The notes beneath the pieces are model-generated. The model saw nothing but the letters and a program-made list of their open reading frames with translations, had not been told where the DNA came from and did no database searches. A program made the position numbers and the translations under genes. DNA of 64,000 nucleotides from JBAXTE01 sp964653595 (lineage in GTDB: Bacteria; Bacteroidota; Bacteroidia; Bacteroidales; WCHB1-69), in contig CAZZHH010000010.1 in assembly GCA_964653595.1 (NCBI GenBank), positions 1 through 64,000 of the forward strand, given 5' to 3'. This document shows positions 60,867 to 64,000 of this stretch, piece after piece; the first letter of the stretch is position 1; each line of letters begins with the position of its first letter.

Positions 60867-60905
60867 TAAAAAAAGAAGAGCCACCCAAATGAGTGACTCT
60901 TCTAA
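60867..60905 (-). terminator. terminator of the T9SS fragment
   Basis: AGAAGAG...CTCTTCT stem with inner CAC/GTG, T-rich on the minus strand; 19 bp after the stop of the gene at 60924. Confidence 0.85.
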
Positions 60906-60923
60906 GATAATTGTGTATTAGAA

Positions 60924-61710
60924 TTACTTTACAATTTGAATTTTATTCATTGTAATTCCGTTTGCAGTTTCGATACGTAAGAAATACATACCGTTGGCAA
61001 TAGAAGAAGTATTGATTGAACCTTCCATGTTGTTAATCACTGATTCAGCAACTACTTGGCCGTTCATGTTTACAACCGCAATTTTGTGAATGATGTTATC
61101 CATTTTTACATTTACAACATTGTTTGCAGGATTAGGATAAATGCTAACTACATTTTGAGCAGCTTCGTTTACACCCACATTTAGTTTAAATTCAACGGTT
61201 ACGGTTGAATTAGCAGCTAAATTGCTGAGGGTATATGTGTTCGAGGTGTTTCCTGAAACAATAGTTCCGTCCAGTTTCCACTCTTTAACACTGTAATTTG
61301 CATCAGGAGTAGCAGTAAATATCACATTTTTACCAGCATTAACGGTTGCGGGAGAAGTAATAGAGGCAGCATCCACAGTTGCAGCTAAAGTTCCATTGGT
61401 TCCAATCACGTTAAAAGTAACGGTATAGGTTTGAACCGCAACGGTAAAGTTAACTAAATATAACAGTTGGGTTGTGCCATCTTGAGCAGTTACTTTTACA
61501 CTATCTACGCCTGGAAGAGCGGCAGCATGAACGTAAGCAATGGTTGCATTTGCATCAGTTGCTACAGCAGTAACTGGAGGAACAGCAGTAGTTCCAGCAG
61601 GTAATACTACGTTATATAGAATAGATAGTTGGAGCAAATCCAGTTACGGTAGTTCCGCTTACTTGTAAATCAGATAAAGAAACAGGAGTTTCTTAAGGTA
61701 CGTTTCCTTC
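60924..61710 (-). pseudogene. C-terminal remnant of a T9SS-secreted protein, frameshifted
   Basis: The open part (60924-61637, 237 aa) encodes an Ig/cadherin-like region (YNVVLPAGTTAVP), an InlB B-like repeat (FNVIGTNGTLAATVDA, YSVKEWKLDG) and a T9SS type A sorting domain (YPNPANNVVNVKM to KIQIVK). Its start is a TTG within coding sequence. Upstream, another frame reads ETPVSLSDLQVSGTTVTGFAP, then a 4-bp insertion (ATCT near 61622-61632) shifts the frame; a further in-frame TAA precedes it. No signal peptide remains. Either the gene is degraded or an assembly error joined two frames. Confidence 0.75.
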
Positions 61711-61899
61711 ATAATTTCTATTTATTAGTTAATAAATATATGGTCTTCTTTTGTTTTTAGTTTTTAATTCGGATTAAAAATAAAAACAAAAAGAGTGTAA
61801 AAGTACAAAAAAGTTTTATCGATAATCTAAATTTTGTAAATTTTTAAAAATAAATTCTTAATTTGACATATAACCAATTAGAAAATTTAAAATTAAATA

Positions 61900-62172
61900 A
61901 TGTGTTCATCGAATGTTAAAAGCCCAACTCTATATTCTATTAATGGACAGGGCAAAAAGTGGAGAAAATTAGACCAACTACAAACAAATAACTTTTTTGT
62001 ATGTTTAAAACCAAAAGCAACAAACTGCATGAGCAAGAAGATGTGTAAGAATAGTGCCGAGATAAAATCGGATGGAACGTATAATTTTGAGTGTGCTAAG
62101 TGTGGTCAAAAAGCAAAAAAGGAGAAACATCTTTGTAGGGCAAAACCTTTAAACAAGGAAAAGAGTCCTTAA
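61900..62172 (+). CDS. small Cys-containing protein, unknown function
   Basis: A 90-aa ORF (MCSSNVKSPTLYSINGQ) with Cys at about 2, 35, 43, 49, 64, 67 and 78. The end holds a zinc-ribbon-like pattern, CAKCGQKAKKEKHLC, and is strongly basic. I have seen similar small uncharacterised proteins in this phylum but no function. Coding is supported by composition, ATG start and Lys-rich ordered C terminus, but no promoter box was found. A nucleic-acid-binding role is only a guess from zinc-ribbon look and charge. Confidence 0.5.
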   Translation: MCSSNVKSPTLYSINGQGKKWRKLDQLQTNNFFVCLKPKATNCMSKKMCKNSAEIKSDGTYNFECAKCGQKAKKEKHLCRAKPLNKEKSP

Positions 62173-62439
62173 ATCACTTTTCGCATAAATACGCATAGAT
62201 CAAAATAGGAGAATCGGAAGCTTATCTGCAAAAAAAACGAAAAATGGTAACCCAGTTTGGTGAAAAAAGGTTCTGTTTTATAACATTGTGGGCTTAAAAT
62301 TTTTGCTTGTCACACTCCTGGCTTTGACACTGGGACACCCAAAATCATATCCCAAGATTCTTCCACAAAAAACATTGCCATTGATTTAAGTTTAGCCATT
62401 ATTATCGTTTTTATAACTGATTTTTTATAACGCTATTTC

Positions 62440-62540
62440 GCGGGCTGAAAGCCCAGCTTAATTTCACCTGTGGCAGCGCCTTAGGTGGAAACAAACCTAA
62501 TTTAAAAATACGCACTGAAAGGGCAACTTAATTTTTTACA
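62440..62540. repeat. GGGCTGAAAGCCC element, one good and one worn copy
   Basis: First copy: hairpin GGGC-TGAAA-GCCC (62442-62454), then CAGCTTAATTTCACCT with a second hairpin CACCT...AGGTG (62465-62487). The worn copy CACTGAAAGGGCAACTTAATTTT begins at about 62512. Both share CTGAAAGxxCAxCTTAATTT. Confidence 0.65.
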
Positions 62541-62590
62541 AAAAAACTCCCATTGTGGTGATAAAGATTATTTGGCATTACAGGATTTAT

Positions 62591-62608
62591 ATACGATAGC
62601 TATCGTAT
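62591..62608. repeat. 18-bp perfect palindrome ATACGATAGCTATCGTAT
   Basis: Uninterrupted palindrome between two larger inverted repeats; could be a protein binding site or a repeat end. Confidence 0.6.
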
Positions 62609-62622
62609 GAGGATATTTATTT

Positions 62623-62699
62623 CATTGTCACCCTGAGTTAATCGAAGGGCATCCCAAAAGCCCTTGATATAATGCTTCGATAAACTCAGCATGACAATG
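62623..62699. repeat. inverted repeat with 25-bp arms (TGACAATG ends)
   Basis: Arms 62623-62647 and 62675-62699 match in 22 of 25 positions (CATTGTCA...TCGAAG and CTTCGA...TGACAATG) and enclose AAGGGC...GCCCTT. Small elements of this kind recur in genomes of this phylum. No transposase is present. Confidence 0.75.
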
Positions 62700-62842
62700 G
62701 TTAACAGCTATAGTAATATTGCAAAGTCCCGATTGCCTTCGGAGACTGGATGACAATTTCAAATATTTTACTCTTAACTCTCAAAAATGGTATTAAAAAA
62801 TAAATGAAACACCAACATTATTGCAAAACATAACCTAAAAAA

Positions 62843-63181
62843 CTAGTCTAATGTTTCTTTTAAATCGAGCAGGAACGTTTTAATTTTTTTCAATTTAAAA
62901 ACCACTTCCATTTCTACATCGGTATCGGGTTTTTTGTTCCCCAATTTTTCTTTAGCTCCGGTGAGAGTATAGCCAGACTCTTTTACAAGATGATAAATAA
63001 CATGAAAATTATCGACATCTTGCTTGGTAAAAAGCCGATTCCCTTTTTTGTTTTTGGCTGGCTTAATGATATCAAACTCTTTTTCCCAAAAACGAATAAG
63101 CGACGTATTTACATCGAACATTTTGGCAACTTCGCCTATGGTGTAATATAGCTTTTCGATTGGTTTGTCTTTTACTGGCAT
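62843..63181 (-). CDS. MerR family transcriptional regulator
   Basis: A 112-aa regulator. The N-terminal MerR-type winged helix is clear: YYTIGEVAKMFDVNTSLIRFWEKEF (about residues 12-36), KGNRLFTKQDVDNFHVIYHL and KESGYTLTGAKEKL. The C-terminal part (about 80-112, VVFKLKKIKTFLLDLKETL) is a dimerisation helix without metal-binding Cys. This is the small type found in Bacteroidota near lemA and M23-peptidase genes, which are not in the window. The start ATG lies 1 bp before the stop of the next gene upstream, so the two are coupled. Confidence 0.9.
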   Translation of the reverse strand: MPVKDKPIEKLYYTIGEVAKMFDVNTSLIRFWEKEFDIIKPAKNKKGNRLFTKQDVDNFHVIYHLVKESGYTLTGAKEKLGNKKPDTDVEMEVVFKLKKIKTFLLDLKETLD

Positions 63182-63182
63182 A

Positions 63183-63965
63183 CTATTTTTTTATAAATCC
63201 CTCGGTTTTATTGTCATAGTTTACAAAGTAATCACCCGGCGAAAGAGTTTCTATATTTATCTCTTTGCCTTTGCCCGAAATTACAATTTTTCCTTTGGTG
63301 TCGATGATTTCGAAACGAGTAAGATCAGTAAACTCCAATACTTTAGATGCTTTAACATTTACGATAAAGACCTCTTTTGTACCAGGGCGAATTTTTATGG
63401 ATTTGGTATAAGAGGAGTTTTTGGATTTAGTTTCGTATTGTTTTAATCGAAAGAGATTCAATCCAGAGTTATATATCGGTGTATAACAAGAGGTTGAAAC
63501 AGTATCGGTAAGTCCAACGGTATGAACCTTCAACCATTTTCCCCATATAAATTGCTCGATGTCATAAATTTTCCCTTTTTCCAGTTCTTTCACATTCCAA
63601 TTGAGGTTATTGTCCTTTTTGTTATATTTAAAGGATTCAATGTTAAAATCTTTGGTAGGTGCAATTGCCTCCGGGTTGGTAACAACGGGTTCGTAATTGT
63701 TTAAATGTTGAATGGAAATAATGATAGATTGTCCAATTGAAAAATTCATTTTAGTTAAATCCACCACATACGAATTAGATGTAAATACTGAATCTAGGAC
63801 ATGGTTGTTAACCGAAATCTTGGAAATGGAAGAGACTCCATCCACAAAAGGATTGAAAATATAGATGTTTTTTCCCCAATAGTTACCCTCAAGAAGCATA
63901 TCTTGTTGTGAAAAACTAGCAAAAAAAAGAAAAAAGATTCCAACCGTAAGTACAATTTTTTTCAT
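63183..63965 (-). CDS. exported protein with a probable T9SS type A C-terminal domain
   Basis: A 260-aa protein with a signal peptide (residues 1-19, ending FASFSQ). The central part is beta-rich and unassigned. The last 45 residues (FEIIDTKGKIVISGKGKEIN, then LSPGDYFVNYDNKTEGFIKK) have the pattern of a T9SS type A sorting domain: IIDTKGK strand, LSPGDY turn and basic end. Probable cargo of T9SS or a surface adaptor. The stop and the ATG of merR are one base apart, so both genes likely form an operon. The assignment of the last domain is from motif form alone. Confidence 0.75.
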   Translation of the reverse strand: MKKIVLTVGIFFLFFASFSQQDMLLEGNYWGKNIYIFNPFVDGVSSISKISVNNHVLDSVFTSNSYVVDLTKMNFSIGQSIIISIQHLNNYEPVVTNPEAIAPTKDFNIESFKYNKKDNNLNWNVKELEKGKIYDIEQFIWGKWLKVHTVGLTDTVSTSCYTPIYNSGLNLFRLKQYETKSKNSSYTKSIKIRPGTKEVFIVNVKASKVLEFTDLTRFEIIDTKGKIVISGKGKEINIETLSPGDYFVNYDNKTEGFIKK

Positions 63966-64000
63966 TACAAATTTTTAAATAACTTATTGAATATTATGGG

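Larger units (their letters stand above)
62173..62842. other. 670-bp spacer filled with repeat elements
   Basis: No ORF is supported. It holds three element types annotated separately (62440-62540, 62591-62608, 62623-62699), and the rest is AT-rich. Several fragments (GGGACACCC, CTGAAAG units) look like worn copies of dispersed repeats. Confidence 0.6.

Noticed and set aside
1..64000. CRISPR arrays, tRNA/rRNA genes, complete insertion sequences or prophage
   Set aside because: No regular direct repeats with spacers, no tRNA-like T-loop context in the longer spacers, no transposase, integrase or phage structural gene was recognised. A tRNA scan would be the decisive test.

Overview
The window is AT-rich chromosomal DNA from a free-living member of the Bacteroidota. 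Four things support this. Several proteins end in type IX secretion (T9SS type A) sorting domains. Most intergenic regions carry the TAnnTTTG -7 box of Bacteroidota promoters and lack Shine-Dalgarno sequences. The housekeeping proteins (LeuS, TyrS, Kbl, SufE plus a MIP18-like protein, B12-dependent NrdJ) look like those of this phylum. A 2-oxoglutarate dehydrogenase E1 suggests an aerobic or facultative lifestyle. I cannot name the genus. No tRNA, rRNA, CRISPR array, complete insertion sequence or prophage was seen.

Layout. 0-4.1 kb: a secreted M6 metallopeptidase with GEVED, Ig-like/PKD and T9SS domains, split by an in-frame TAG. 4.1-7.1 kb: a barrel-like outer-membrane protein, a lipoprotein and an amidohydrolase. 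7.2-9.9 kb: sucA. 10.1-13.4 kb: a GC-richer block with dCMP deaminase, a P-loop nucleotide kinase and asnB. 13.8-15.0 kb: a family-4 glycosyltransferase with a long leader and intragenic GC mosaicism. 15.1-22.7 kb: two large M16 peptidases and dnaX, all on the minus strand. 22.9-23.9 kb: decayed remains of a grasp-with-spasm type RiPP locus (a truncated C39 exporter peptidase and the SPASM end of a maturase), cut by a palindromic repeat. 25.9-28.8 kb: two convergent AAA_14 ATPases, one bounded on both sides by a 68-bp repeat, next to an orphan gene remnant. 29-34.6 kb: a lipoprotein, a TerC-like protein, a membrane protein and leuS. 34.8-39.8 kb: a LytTR membrane regulator, a flavin oxidoreductase, a DUF3109 protein and an FG-GAP-like T9SS protein. 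About 39.99-40.11 kb: a likely small RNA with its own promoter and terminator. 40.2-44.5 kb: kbl, ppa, tyrS and a DUF3108 protein. 44.5-49.5 kb: the purH-mreB-(archaemetzincin)-mreC-mreD cluster. 49.7-53.5 kb: an ABC permease, then a minus-strand run of MBL hydrolase, queD, folE, sufE and a MIP18-family protein. 53.6-57.7 kb: a large surface protein, a half-size TSUP transporter and a PPOX-like protein. 57.9-60.7 kb: nrdJ. 60.9-64.0 kb: a broken T9SS protein, a small Cys-rich protein, a repeat-filled spacer, a MerR regulator and a probable T9SS cargo.

Most of the window is ordinary core genome. The items most worth a second look are the RiPP remnant, the repeat-bounded ATPase unit whose repeats hold evenly phased half-sites, the roughly 115-nt RNA gene with a 6S-like layout, and a nested-palindrome repeat family that has entered a reading frame.
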